From contig NZ_MKEQ01000001.1 of assembly GCF_001875655.1 (NCBI RefSeq), positions 3,658,001 to 3,722,000 on the forward strand: DNA of 64,000 nucleotides. Reading direction: 5' to 3'. This document shows positions 33,324 to 41,782 of this stretch, one piece after another. A program made the position numbers and the translations under genes. Below the pieces are notes generated by a model. The model saw nothing but the letters and a program-made list of their open reading frames with translations, did no database searches and was not told where the DNA came from. This DNA is from Enterobacter hormaechei ATCC 49162 (GTDB lineage: Bacteria; Pseudomonadota; Gammaproteobacteria; Enterobacterales; Enterobacteriaceae). Positions within the stretch are counted from its first letter, which is position 1, and every line of letters starts with the position of its first letter.

Positions 33324-34775
33324 TTGAACGTCACAGCACCCCTGCGCCAGGCGATTATGCGCACGCCCTGGTATGCCAAACGTAAGAGTTATCGAGTTCT
33401 GTTCTGGCGTGAAATCACCCCCCTTGCTGTGCCTATTTTCCTGGAGAATACCTGCGTCCTGTTGATGGGCGTGCTGAGCACCTTTCTGGTGAGCTGGCTC
33501 GGTAAAGAAGCCATGGCCGGGGTAGGGCTGGCGGACAGTTTTAACATGGTTGTGATGTCCTTCTTTGCCGCTATCGATCTCGGGACAACGGTGGTGGTGG
33601 CGTTTAGCCTGGGCAAGCTCGATCCGAAGCGTGCCCGCGAAGCGGCCAGACAGTCGCTGATGATCATGACTCTGTTTTCGATCATCCTCGCAGCGGTTAT
33701 CCATTATTACGGCAAAGAAATTATCGACTTTGTCGCGGGAGAAGCGACCAGTGAGGTGAAGGAGCTAGCTCTCACTTACCTGGAAATGACGGTGCTGAGC
33801 TATCCGGCGGCTGCCATCGCGCTGATAGGGAGCGGTGCGCTTCGTGGCGCAGGTAATACCAAAATTCCGCTGCTGATTAACGGCGGCATGAACATCCTGA
33901 ACATCATTATCAGCAGCATTTTGATTTACGGCGTCTTTTCCTGGGATGGGCTGGGCTTTGTCGGCGCGGGTTTAGGGCTGACGATTTCCCGCTATATTGG
34001 TGCGGCGGCGATAATCGGCGTGCTGATGGCGGGTATCACACCCTCGCTGCGCCTGACGTTGAAAAGCTATTTCCGTCCGCTTAACTTCGCCATTATCTGG
34101 GAAGTGATGGGGATCGGGATTCCGGCCAGCATCGAATCCGTGTTGTTTAACGGTGGGAAACTGCTGACGCAGATGTTTGTTGCCGGGATGGGCACCGACG
34201 TCATCGCTGGCAACTTTATTGCTTTCTCCATCGCCTCGCTCATTAACCTGCCCGGAAACGCGCTGGGGTCGGCGTCGACAATCATCACCGGCAGACGCCT
34301 CGGAAAGGGACAAATAGGGCAGGCGGAACGGCAGCTTCGGCACGTCTTCTGGCTTTCAACCATTGGGCTGACGGCGATTGCCTGGGGAACCGCGCCTTTT
34401 GCCGGGCTGATGGCCTCGTTCTATACGCATGAAAATGACGTGAAAGAGGTCGTGAAGGTGCTGATTTGGCTCAACGCGGCGTTTATGCCGATTTGGGCCG
34501 CGTCCTGGGTACTTCCTGCCGGGCTGAAAGGGGCGCGCGATGCCCGGTTTGCGATGTGGGTCTCCATGCTCGGCATGTGGGGCTGCCGCGTCGTGGCGGG
34601 CTACACGCTGGGGGTGATGTTGGGTATGGGCGTTGTCGGCGTCTGGCTGGGGATGTTCCTTGACTGGGCCGTGCGCGGCGCGCTGTTCTACTGGCGCATG
34701 GTGAGCGGACGCTGGCTGTGGAAATATCCGCGAAAAAAACCGGAACAGGAGGTTTCGGAAACGGCAAATGCCTGA
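33324..34775 (+). CDS. yeeO: YeeO, MATE-family efflux transporter
   Basis: 483 aa with about 12 membrane segments and two MatE repeats; KRKSYRVLFWREITPLAVPIF begins the conserved part. In E. coli it exports flavins (FMN/FAD) and peptides. The start is TTG at 33324 with AAGG 6 bases upstream; E. coli YeeO has a longer N-terminal tail not present here. Bracketed by two tRNA-Asn genes in opposite orientation (copies 1 and 2). Confidence 0.93.
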   Translation: MNVTAPLRQAIMRTPWYAKRKSYRVLFWREITPLAVPIFLENTCVLLMGVLSTFLVSWLGKEAMAGVGLADSFNMVVMSFFAAIDLGTTVVVAFSLGKLDPKRAREAARQSLMIMTLFSIILAAVIHYYGKEIIDFVAGEATSEVKELALTYLEMTVLSYPAAAIALIGSGALRGAGNTKIPLLINGGMNILNIIISSILIYGVFSWDGLGFVGAGLGLTISRYIGAAAIIGVLMAGITPSLRLTLKSYFRPLNFAIIWEVMGIGIPASIESVLFNGGKLLTQMFVAGMGTDVIAGNFIAFSIASLINLPGNALGSASTIITGRRLGKGQIGQAERQLRHVFWLSTIGLTAIAWGTAPFAGLMASFYTHENDVKEVVKVLIWLNAAFMPIWAASWVLPAGLKGARDARFAMWVSMLGMWGCRVVAGYTLGVMLGMGVVGVWLGMFLDWAVRGALFYWRMVSGRWLWKYPRKKPEQEVSETANA

Positions 34776-34831
34776 CAAATGTGCGAAGTGGAGAATAAAT
34801 CGGCAAACGATTTAAAATCTGCATTCACCCT

Positions 34832-34860
34832 TTGACATCCTCCGGGCGCATCGATAATAT
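34832..34860 (+). promoter_or_regulatory. Promoter of tRNA-Asn copy 2
   Basis: TTGACA (34832-34837) and TAATAT (34855-34860), 17 bases apart, followed by a GC-rich discriminator of the stringently controlled type. Confidence 0.85.
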
Positions 34861-34878
34861 GCGCCCCGTTCACACGAT

Positions 34879-34954
34879 TCCTCTGTAGTTCAGTCGGTAG
34901 AACGGCGGACTGTTAATCCGTATGTCACTGGTTCGAGTCCAGTCAGAGGAGCCA
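34879..34954 (+). tRNA. tRNA-Asn(GUU), copy 2
   Basis: 76 bases, plus strand, identical in sequence to the other three copies. Inverted relative to copies 1, 3 and 4. Confidence 0.98.
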
Positions 34955-34959
34955 AATTT

Positions 34960-34988
34960 AAAAAGCCTGCTTTTATAGCAGGCTTTTT
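34960..34988 (+). terminator. Terminator of tRNA-Asn copy 2
   Basis: AAAAAGCCTGCT and AGCAGGCTTTTT arms, the same hairpin as in the other copies. Confidence 0.9.
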
Positions 34989-35010
34989 GCTTTTCTGCGT
35001 TCGTAAAATT

Positions 35011-35058
35011 GTCGTGTGGCGCTCCGCTTACCCGACCTACGGAATCCCAGGCCGGGTG
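35011..35058. repeat. REP element adjoining tRNA-Asn copy 2
   Basis: GTCGTGTGGCGCTCCGCTTACCC with a following CCGGGTGAG half; matches, in inverse orientation, the REP flank of copies 1 and 3. Confidence 0.75.
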
Positions 35059-35085
35059 AGTGGTGTGCGTGATGTGTCCTTGTTA

Positions 35086-36540
35086 TCAGCGGAACGGTGG
35101 CTCATTAAAGGTGCGCAGCTTACGGGAATGCAGTTTGTCGCCCTCTGCACGCAGTAAATCGATGGCGCGAATACCAATCTGAAGATGCTCTGAGATCGCC
35201 CCTTCGTAAAAACGGTTCGCCTGACCCGGCAGTTTGATCTCGCCGTGCAGCGGTTTATCGGACACGCACAGCAGCGTGCCGTACGGGACGCGGAAGCGGT
35301 ACCCCTGCGCGGCAATTGTGGCACTTTCCATATCGATCGCGACCGCACGGCTAAGATTAAAACGCAGGGCGGAAGCGGAATAGCGCAGTTCCCAGTTACG
35401 ATCGTCGGTGGTGACGACCGTACCGGTACGCAGACGCTGTTTCACCTCTTCGCCCGGCATGCCGCTCACCATTTTCGTGGCGTCGTAGAGGGCGCGCTGC
35501 ACTTCAGCGATACTCGGGATCGGAATGTCCGGCGGCAGAACCGCATCAAGAACATGGTCGTCACGCAGATAAGCATGGGCCAGAACGTAATCACCAATCA
35601 ACTGGCTTTCACGCAGGCCGCCGCAGTGGCCGATCATCAGCCAGACGTCCGGGCGCAGCACCGCCAGGTGATCGCAGATGGTTTTCGCATTCGACGGGCC
35701 AACGCCGATGTTAATCAGCGTAATACCCTGGCCGTCGGCAGTGATCAGGTGCCAGGCGGGCATCTGGTGCTTTTTCCATGCCAGATCGGAGATGGCCTCT
35801 TCCGGTGCTTCGGTTTCGGCGGTGATCCAGATCCCGCCCGCGCAGGAGAGAGCGATGTAAGGGCTGTCCGGGTCGAGGATCTGGCTACAGCCCCAGCGGA
35901 CAAATTCGTCCACATAGCGGGTGTAGTTGGTAAACAGTACGAATGGCTGGAAATGTTCGGCTGGCGTGCCGGTGTAGTGGCGCAGGCGTGCCAGCGAAAA
36001 ATCGACACGGCGGGCATCAAAGTGCGACAGCGGGGAAAACTCTGCCGGGTGATAGATCCCATCTGCCGTCTCATCGCCAATCTGCGAAAGCTCTGTGGTC
36101 GGGAAATGGCGCGTCAGCCCCGCACTCATGGAGCGATCCAGCGTCAGCGCTGAGCCGTCTATCACGTACGGGTAAGGGATCTCGTGCAGGGACGGTTCAA
36201 CGCTAATCTGCGCGCCGTAATCCTGATACAGCAGGGTAAGCTGCTCTTCCAGATAGGGGCGGAACAGCGCAGGACGCGTGATGGTCGTGCTGTAACAGCC
36301 GGAGTGGGTGAAACGCGCATAGGCGCGGGTTTTCGGATTGCTGCTGGCGCTGCCGTCCCAGGTGACAGAGAGCGATGGATAAACAAAAAGGCCCTGGGTT
36401 CTGGCCTTTTCATCGGGAAGTTTCCCTGTTTCGATATAGTCACTGATGGCGCTGCGCAGTGCATTGACGGACTGTTCATACAGCGCGTCGAGTTTTTCCA
36501 GCGCCTGAGCCGGGGTCAGGCTGGAGCCCTTATTATTCAT
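35086..36540 (-). CDS. amn: AMP nucleosidase
   Basis: 484 aa, full length. The N-terminal regulatory domain is followed by a nucleoside-phosphorylase-like catalytic domain (GVGPSNAKTICDHLAVLRPDVWLMIGHCGG, and later AIDMESATIAAQG with the catalytic Glu region). Hydrolyses AMP to adenine and ribose 5-phosphate, adjusting purine pools. In E. coli amn responds to phosphate limitation; no Pho box was assigned here by eye. Upstream of shiA by gene order, both on the minus strand. Confidence 0.97.
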   Translation of the reverse strand: MNNKGSSLTPAQALEKLDALYEQSVNALRSAISDYIETGKLPDEKARTQGLFVYPSLSVTWDGSASSNPKTRAYARFTHSGCYSTTITRPALFRPYLEEQLTLLYQDYGAQISVEPSLHEIPYPYVIDGSALTLDRSMSAGLTRHFPTTELSQIGDETADGIYHPAEFSPLSHFDARRVDFSLARLRHYTGTPAEHFQPFVLFTNYTRYVDEFVRWGCSQILDPDSPYIALSCAGGIWITAETEAPEEAISDLAWKKHQMPAWHLITADGQGITLINIGVGPSNAKTICDHLAVLRPDVWLMIGHCGGLRESQLIGDYVLAHAYLRDDHVLDAVLPPDIPIPSIAEVQRALYDATKMVSGMPGEEVKQRLRTGTVVTTDDRNWELRYSASALRFNLSRAVAIDMESATIAAQGYRFRVPYGTLLCVSDKPLHGEIKLPGQANRFYEGAISEHLQIGIRAIDLLRAEGDKLHSRKLRTFNEPPFR

Positions 36541-36616
36541 GTCTGTCTCCTTGTTCCACAGGTGTGCGGCTATACCCGATAGTATGTCACACGCCTGTGA
36601 AACAAAAGTGAGGAGA

Positions 36617-37933
36617 TCAGCTGTGCACGGTTTCCTTCATCAACAGGGCGGTGGCGGCAGAAAGCAGGCAACCCACCAGCAGATAAATCGCCACGCTGTG
36701 CCAGTTACCGCCGGAGAACGTCACCAGCGCGGCGGCGATAAACGGCGTAAACCCGCCGCCGACCACGCTCGCCACCTGATATCCCACGCCCGCGCCGCTG
36801 TAGCGGTAGCTTGCGCCAAACAGCTCGGTAAACATTGGCTGCTGCACGCAGACCACCATATCGTGAGCGATGTTCGCCAGCATGATTGCGAAGAAGACAA
36901 TCCAGAAGACCGACTGTGCCTCCAGCGCCATAAAGAACGGCCAGGCGCTGAGTGTGCCGATGAGTGCTCCGGTGATATACACCCGCCGACGGCCAAAGCG
37001 ATCCGCCAGCCAGGCGAAGCAGGGGATGGTCAGGCAGCTGATCCCGCCCACCACCAGGCCAATATTCAGGAACAATTCCCGCGGCAGGCCGAGATTTTGC
37101 GTGGAGTAGTTCAGGGCGAAGGCGGTGACGATGTACATCGTCAGCAGTTCGCACAGGCGCAGGGCGATGATTTTCAGAAAAGCGCCAGGGTGCTGCACCA
37201 GCGCTTCCATCACCGGCAGCCGTTTTTTCGCGACCGGTTTTTCGCGCTGCTGCTGCTCGAATTCAGCCGACTCTTCCATGCCGTTACGGATCCACAGGGC
37301 CACCACGACCAGCACAATGCTGAAGATAAACGGGATACGCCAGCCCCAGCTCAGGAACTGCTCGTCTGTTGTGAGCTGGCTTATTAGCGACACGAGGCCT
37401 GTGGAGAGCAGCAGACCCACGCCATAACCCACCTGCACGCCGCTGCTGTAAAACGCCTTCTTGTTCTTCGGCGCGCTCTCCACGGACAGCAATGCCGCGC
37501 CGCCCCATTCGCCGCCGACGGCAAAGCCCTGAATGGCACGCAGCGTCACCAGCAACACCGGGGCCCACCAGCCAATCGATGCAAAGGAGGGCAAAATACC
37601 GATAAGCGCGGTGGCAATGCCCATCATCCAGACGGTGAGCATCAGCATACGTTTACGGCCAAGGCGGTCACCGAAGTGGCCGAAGATTACCCCGCCCAGC
37701 GGACGAAACAGAAAACCGACGCCGAAGGTGGCAAACGCAGCAAGCGTGCCCATGGCAGGGCTAATCTGGGGAAAGAATTCACGGTTAAACACCAGCGCAG
37801 CGGTAATACCGTAGAGCAGAAAGTCATACCAGTCGACGACGGCACCTGCGAAGCTACCTAAAGCGGCGCGGCGGGCGCGGTTAAGCGAAGGTGTCTCCTC
37901 GTCGCGGCGAGCGGAGATGAGGGTGGAGTCCAT
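36617..37933 (-). CDS. shiA: Shikimate transporter ShiA (MFS)
   Basis: 438 aa, equal to E. coli ShiA, with 12 predicted membrane segments. GHFGDRLGRKRML is the major facilitator loop 2-3 motif; RAIQGFAVGGEWGGAALL is typical of the metabolite:proton symporter subfamily. Imports shikimate with protons. Divergent from ldtA across 193 bases. Confidence 0.95.
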   Translation of the reverse strand: MDSTLISARRDEETPSLNRARRAALGSFAGAVVDWYDFLLYGITAALVFNREFFPQISPAMGTLAAFATFGVGFLFRPLGGVIFGHFGDRLGRKRMLMLTVWMMGIATALIGILPSFASIGWWAPVLLVTLRAIQGFAVGGEWGGAALLSVESAPKNKKAFYSSGVQVGYGVGLLLSTGLVSLISQLTTDEQFLSWGWRIPFIFSIVLVVVALWIRNGMEESAEFEQQQREKPVAKKRLPVMEALVQHPGAFLKIIALRLCELLTMYIVTAFALNYSTQNLGLPRELFLNIGLVVGGISCLTIPCFAWLADRFGRRRVYITGALIGTLSAWPFFMALEAQSVFWIVFFAIMLANIAHDMVVCVQQPMFTELFGASYRYSGAGVGYQVASVVGGGFTPFIAAALVTFSGGNWHSVAIYLLVGCLLSAATALLMKETVHS

Positions 37934-38126
37934 AGTTGTCCTGTCTGTACTGATTTTTAATTATTGGTATAAGAAAAGGTCACTCACATTGCGGCCGTCA
38001 TATTGACGGAACGTATGAGACTACCGCGATGAGGAGGGAGAGGAAACTGATTTTATTTCCTGATGGGGTGATGCAATACGGCTACGCTATGCTTATCAGA
38101 GTCGGGAAAAGGCAAAGGAAAGGATT

Positions 38127-39062
38127 ATGCGTCGTTTGAAGGTTGTGGGCTGTCTGGCTGCGCTATTCTTCAGTCAATATGGCCTGGCGGTGAGCTACCC
38201 ACTCCCTCCCGAGGGCAGCCGCCTGGTGGGGGCGCCGATCACTATCACCGTGCCTGAAGGCAATACCCTGCCGCTCGAAGCGTTTGCAGCCCGGCACGGA
38301 CAAGGGTTGAGCAATATGCTGGAAGCCAACCCGGGGGTGGATCCGTTTTTACCGCGAGCCGGAACACAGCTGGTGGTGCCGCAGCAGCTTATTCTGCCGC
38401 CAACGGTGCGCGAGGGGATTGTGGTGAACGTCGCGGAAATGCGTCTTTACTATTATCCACCTGGCAGCAATACGGTTGAGGTGCTGCCTATTGGCATCGG
38501 TCAGGCCGGGCGCGAAACGCCGCGTAACTGGGTAACCGCCGTTGAGCGCAAGCAGGAAGGCCCAACCTGGTCACCCACGCCAAACACGCGACGCGCTTAC
38601 GCGAAAGAGGGTAAAACGTTACCCGCGTTCGTTCCCGCCGGGCCGGATAACCCGATGGGGCTGTATGCCCTCTATATCGGCAGGCTGTACGCGATCCACG
38701 GTACCAACTCGAATTTCGGCATTGGTCTGCGCGTCAGCCAGGGCTGCATTCGCCTGCGTAATGACGATATCAAATACCTGTTCGATAACGTTTCGGTGGG
38801 GACGCGGGTACAGCTTATCGATCAGCCAGTAAAAGTGACCACCGAGCCGGACGGCAGCCGCTGGGTCGAAGTTCACGAGCCGCTTTCACGTAATCGCGCT
38901 GAATTTGAATCAACGAATAAGGTGCCGCTGCCCATTTCGGCTGTGCAAAGGTCGCAGCTTATAAGTGAAGGGGCGGGCGCTGAGCTGGAACGTCGGTCGG
39001 GGATGCCGGTGAAGCTTGCTGTGTCCGCTGGCGCTGCGCTTACCGGGCCTGAAGCACCGTAG
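38127..39062 (+). CDS. ldtA: L,D-transpeptidase LdtA (ErfK)
   Basis: 311 aa. Signal peptide ends at SQYGLA (about residue 21); a LysM-like segment spans about 36-86; the YkuD domain runs from about 97 with [20 protein letters not shown], nucleophile C207. It attaches Braun lipoprotein to peptidoglycan in the periplasm. The last codons, from about [11 protein letters not shown], are encoded by a REP element and replace the tail seen in E. coli ErfK, while the catalytic domain is intact. Confidence 0.95.
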   Translation: MRRLKVVGCLAALFFSQYGLAVSYPLPPEGSRLVGAPITITVPEGNTLPLEAFAARHGQGLSNMLEANPGVDPFLPRAGTQLVVPQQLILPPTVREGIVVNVAEMRLYYYPPGSNTVEVLPIGIGQAGRETPRNWVTAVERKQEGPTWSPTPNTRRAYAKEGKTLPAFVPAGPDNPMGLYALYIGRLYAIHGTNSNFGIGLRVSQGCIRLRNDDIKYLFDNVSVGTRVQLIDQPVKVTTEPDGSRWVEVHEPLSRNRAEFESTNKVPLPISAVQRSQLISEGAGAELERRSGMPVKLAVSAGAALTGPEAP

Positions 39063-39090
39063 GTCGGGTAAGGCGAAGCCGTCACCCGAC
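39028..39090. repeat. REP element pair overlapping the ldtA 3' end
   Basis: GGCGCTGCGCTTACCGGGCC starts inside the ldtA coding region and GTCGGGTAAGGCGAAGCC with CACCCGAC follows the stop. Near-identical to 32935-32998. Confidence 0.88.
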
Positions 39091-39113
39091 AATGTTACCA
39101 GCCGCAGAAAAGC

Positions 39114-39142
39114 AAAAAGCCTGCTTTAAAAGCAGGCTTTTT
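39114..39142 (-). terminator. Terminator of tRNA-Asn copy 3
   Basis: AAAAAGCCTGCTT and AAGCAGGCTTTTT arms, minus-strand transcript. Confidence 0.9.
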
Positions 39143-39147
39143 AAATT

Positions 39148-39223
39148 TGGCTCCTCTGACTGGACTCGAACCAGTGACATACGGATTAACAGTCCGCCGT
39201 TCTACCGACTGAACTACAGAGGA
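39148..39223 (-). tRNA. tRNA-Asn(GUU), copy 3
   Basis: 76 bases, minus strand, identical to the other three copies, CCA encoded. Confidence 0.98.
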
Positions 39224-39241
39224 ATCGTGTGAACGGGGCGC

Positions 39242-39270
39242 ATATTATCGACCTGCGTACGCCTTGTCAA
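39242..39270 (-). promoter_or_regulatory. Promoter of tRNA-Asn copy 3
   Basis: Minus-strand TTGACA (39265-39270) and TAATAT (39242-39247) separated by 17 bases, followed by GCGCCCCGTTCACACG. Confidence 0.85.
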
Positions 39271-39337
39271 AGGATGGATCGTCGACTTTTGATTGTTTGC
39301 TGACAAAACCAGCAAAGTGGCGTTTTTGCCAACGGAG

Positions 39338-39354
39338 TGCACCAAAATTGTGCA
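39338..39354 (+). promoter_or_regulatory. NtrC-binding enhancer site for nac
   Basis: TGCACCAAAATTGTGCA matches the NtrC operator TGCAC-N7-GTGCA. It lies about 120 bases upstream of the sigma-54 promoter, the expected enhancer distance. The 320-base gap 39224-39543 otherwise holds the tRNA promoter and the nac promoter. Confidence 0.92.
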
Positions 39355-39471
39355 GATATACCCCGAATGGGGCAGATCGGAAACCACTGTCCTTGTCTCA
39401 AAACAGGCATCAGTGATTAGCTTTCCTTATTTTCAGCCGTTTAGCAGAGGTTTACACACCCTGTAAAAAAC

Positions 39472-39487
39472 TGGCATCCATATTGCA
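39472..39487 (+). promoter_or_regulatory. Sigma-54 promoter of nac
   Basis: TGGCAT-CCATA-TTGCA has the invariant GG and GC ten bases apart, 57 bases before the nac start. Confidence 0.93.
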
Positions 39488-39543
39488 AAACCTGTTTAAC
39501 AACACAGCCGTTACCGGCACGCTATTTTCGAACAGGGGGCAAC

Positions 39544-40461
39544 ATGAACTTAAGACGACTGAAATACTTCGTAAAAATCGTCGATATCGGCAGCCTGACC
39601 CAGGCGGCTGAAGTGCTGCATATCGCGCAGCCTGCGCTGAGCCAGCAGGTCGCGACTCTGGAAGGCGAAATGGACCAGCAACTGTTGATCCGCACCAAGC
39701 GCGGCGTAACGCCTACCGAAGCGGGAAAAATTTTATATACCCATGCCCGCACGATCCTGCGTCAGTGCGAGCAGGCGCAGCTGGCCGTGCACAATGTGGG
39801 GCAGACTCTGAGCGGGCATGTCTCCATCGGGCTGGCACCGGGAACGGCCGCATCGTCTGTTACCATGCCGTTGCTACAGGCAGTGCGCGCTGAGCTACCG
39901 GAAGTGCTGGTTTATCTGCATGAGAACAGCGGTTCCGTGCTTAATGACAAACTGCTCAACGGTCAGCTGGATATGGCGGTGCTGTACGATCGCTCACCGG
40001 TTGCCGGCATCACCAGCCAGCCGCTGCTGAAAGAAGATCTTTATCTGGTCGGGACCCGTGACTGCCCGGGGCAGAGCATTGATTTAACCGCCGTGGCTGA
40101 GATGAACCTGTTCCTGCCGCGCGACTACAGTGCCGTGCGCGTGCGCGTCGACGAAGCGTTCTCGCTGCGCCGTCTGACGGCGAAAATTATCGGAGAGATT
40201 GATTCCATCTCCACGCTGACCGCCGCCATTGCCAGCGGCATGGGGGTCACGGTACTGCCCGAGTCTGCCGCACGTTCACTGTGCAGCGCGGCGAACGGCT
40301 GGATGGCCCGCATCACCACGCCATCCATGAGCTTACCGCTGTCGTTGAATATGTCTGCGCGCGGCTCCTTGTCCCCGCAGGCGCAGGCGGTAAAAGAGAT
40401 CCTGATGTCTCTGGTCAGTAAGCCGTCCCTGGAAAATCGCGAACTGCAACTGGTCAGCTGA
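39544..40461 (+). CDS. nac: Nitrogen assimilation control protein Nac (LysR family)
   Basis: 305 aa, the usual Nac length. N-terminal helix-turn-helix MNLRRLKYFVKIVDIGSLTQAAEVLHIAQPALSQQV (about 1-36 and onward) and a LysR effector domain. Under nitrogen limitation NtrC and sigma-54 drive nac, and Nac then activates sigma-70 operons for alternative nitrogen sources and represses gdhA. The upstream sites described separately support this control. Followed by cbl after 96 bases. Confidence 0.97.
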   Translation: MNLRRLKYFVKIVDIGSLTQAAEVLHIAQPALSQQVATLEGEMDQQLLIRTKRGVTPTEAGKILYTHARTILRQCEQAQLAVHNVGQTLSGHVSIGLAPGTAASSVTMPLLQAVRAELPEVLVYLHENSGSVLNDKLLNGQLDMAVLYDRSPVAGITSQPLLKEDLYLVGTRDCPGQSIDLTAVAEMNLFLPRDYSAVRVRVDEAFSLRRLTAKIIGEIDSISTLTAAIASGMGVTVLPESAARSLCSAANGWMARITTPSMSLPLSLNMSARGSLSPQAQAVKEILMSLVSKPSLENRELQLVS

Positions 40462-40557
40462 TATTCCAAATAAGCATAAGATGCTGGTTTTTATTATTTG
40501 TTCTACAGCCCGGCTGACTCTAACAATAGCCTTATGTCAGATGCGCCGGAGTGAATC

Positions 40558-41508
40558 GTGAATTTCCAGCAACTTAAAATTATTCGTGAGGCGGCCAGGC
40601 GGGATTATAACCTGACCGAAGTCGCCAACATGCTTTACACCTCCCAGTCGGGCGTCAGCCGACATATCCGCGAGCTGGAGGAGGAGTTAGGCATTGAGAT
40701 TTTTATCCGTCGCGGCAAGCGCCTGCTGGGTATGACGGAGCCAGGCAAGGCATTGCTGACCATCGCTGAGCGCATTCTCAACGAGGCCAGCAATGTTCGT
40801 CGGCTGGCGGATCTCTTTACCAACGATGCTTCGGGTGTGCTGACCATCGCTACCACTCATACACAGGCGCGCTACAGTCTTCCGAGGGTTATCAAAGCAT
40901 TTCGTGAGATCTTCCCTGACGTGCGTCTCGAACTCATCCAGGGCACGCCGCAGGAAATCGAAGTGCTGCTGCATAACGGTGGGGCCGATATCGGCATCGC
41001 CAGTGAACGGCTAAGCAACGACCCGCTGCTGGTGGCGTTCCCGTGGTTCCGCTGGCACCACAGCCTGCTGCTACCCGCCGATCACCCGCTGAATCAGGTT
41101 TCGCCGCTGACGCTGGAAGAGATCGTTAAATGGCCGCTTATTACCTACCGGCAGGGCATTACCGGACGCTCGCGCATTGATGAAGCGTTCAAGCGTAAAG
41201 GGCTCACGCCGGACGTGGTGCTGAGCGCGCAGGATTCCGACGTGATCAAAACCTACGTTGAGTTGGGGCTGGGGATTGGTCTGGTGGCCGAGCAGTCAGG
41301 CGGAGAATATGAAGCCGGTAATCTGGTGCGTCTGGATACGCGTCACCTGTTCGACGCCAATACCGTCTGGCTGGGGCTGAAGCGTGGGCAACTTCAGCGC
41401 AACTACGTGTGGCGCTTTATCGAGCTGTGCAATGCCGGGTTGTCGGTGGATGAGATCAAACGCCAGGTGATGGAGCCGGAAGAAGTGGCGATTGATTATC
41501 AGATTTAA
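40558..41508 (+). CDS. cbl: Cbl, LysR-type regulator of sulfonate utilisation
   Basis: 316 aa with MNFQQLKIIREAARRDYNLTEVANMLYTSQSGVSRHI, the CysB/Cbl type DNA-binding start, and a CysB-like effector domain (about 90-300). Activates tau and ssu genes during sulfate starvation. Start is GTG at 40558. Same order after nac as in E. coli. Its 3' end is followed by a GC-rich palindrome. Confidence 0.95.
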   Translation: MNFQQLKIIREAARRDYNLTEVANMLYTSQSGVSRHIRELEEELGIEIFIRRGKRLLGMTEPGKALLTIAERILNEASNVRRLADLFTNDASGVLTIATTHTQARYSLPRVIKAFREIFPDVRLELIQGTPQEIEVLLHNGGADIGIASERLSNDPLLVAFPWFRWHHSLLLPADHPLNQVSPLTLEEIVKWPLITYRQGITGRSRIDEAFKRKGLTPDVVLSAQDSDVIKTYVELGLGIGLVAEQSGGEYEAGNLVRLDTRHLFDANTVWLGLKRGQLQRNYVWRFIELCNAGLSVDEIKRQVMEPEEVAIDYQI

Positions 41509-41655
41509 ATTTTTGCCCGGCGGCAAGTTGCCTGCCGGGCCAGCGGGCAAGGTAAAGGGGTAGGTCTCGTGTCTGTTACCCTTCGCATTAACTGTGTTCG
41601 TGAGCGTTGCGGCCAGGCACAACGTCATCAGACTCAGCTTTATATTTTTCTTCAT
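41296..41655 (-). CDS. Candidate small exported protein, uncertain
   Basis: Minus-strand ATG at 41655 is preceded by GGGAGGTGATC, nearly perfectly complementary to the 16S rRNA 3' end, and encodes a clear signal peptide (MKKNIKLSLMTLCLAATL, ending near VNA at residue 24) followed by KGNRHETYPFTLPAGPAGNLPPG. The frame then runs through a palindrome (41515-41540) and continues antisense to the cbl 3' end, so the C-terminal part of the 119 residues is doubtful. Either a real short secreted peptide whose true stop has been lost, or the start of a decayed gene. It lies downstream of the 5'-nucleotidase gene. I do not recognise it. Confidence 0.35.
   Translation of the reverse strand: MKKNIKLSLMTLCLAATLTNTVNAKGNRHETYPFTLPAGPAGNLPPGKNLNLIINRHFFRLHHLAFDLIHRQPGIAQLDKAPHVVALKLPTLQPQPDGIGVEQVTRIQTHQITGFIFSA
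41515..41540. repeat. GC-rich palindrome after cbl
   Basis: GCCCGGCGGCAA and TTGCCTGCCGGGC arms with a one-base bulge. REP-like in composition but not a canonical REP; may end cbl transcription weakly. Confidence 0.55.
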
Positions 41656-41688
41656 GATCACCTCCCTTGAAAAAGGCGCTAGTTTGAA

Positions 41689-41721
41689 CAAGGGTTCATG
41701 CAGAGGTATGAACCCTTCAAC
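41689..41721 (+). repeat. Hairpin repeat, copy A
   Basis: GGGTTCAT and ATGAACCC arms around a short loop. The whole 33-base segment, including the loop, resembles copy B at 44668-44701 in the same orientation. On the minus strand it would end the 5'-nucleotidase transcript. Confidence 0.6.
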
Positions 41722-41782
41722 GGATATGTCATTTCGATGCATTCATCACCGATGGGCACTGAATGCAGGCATGCAAACGCCT

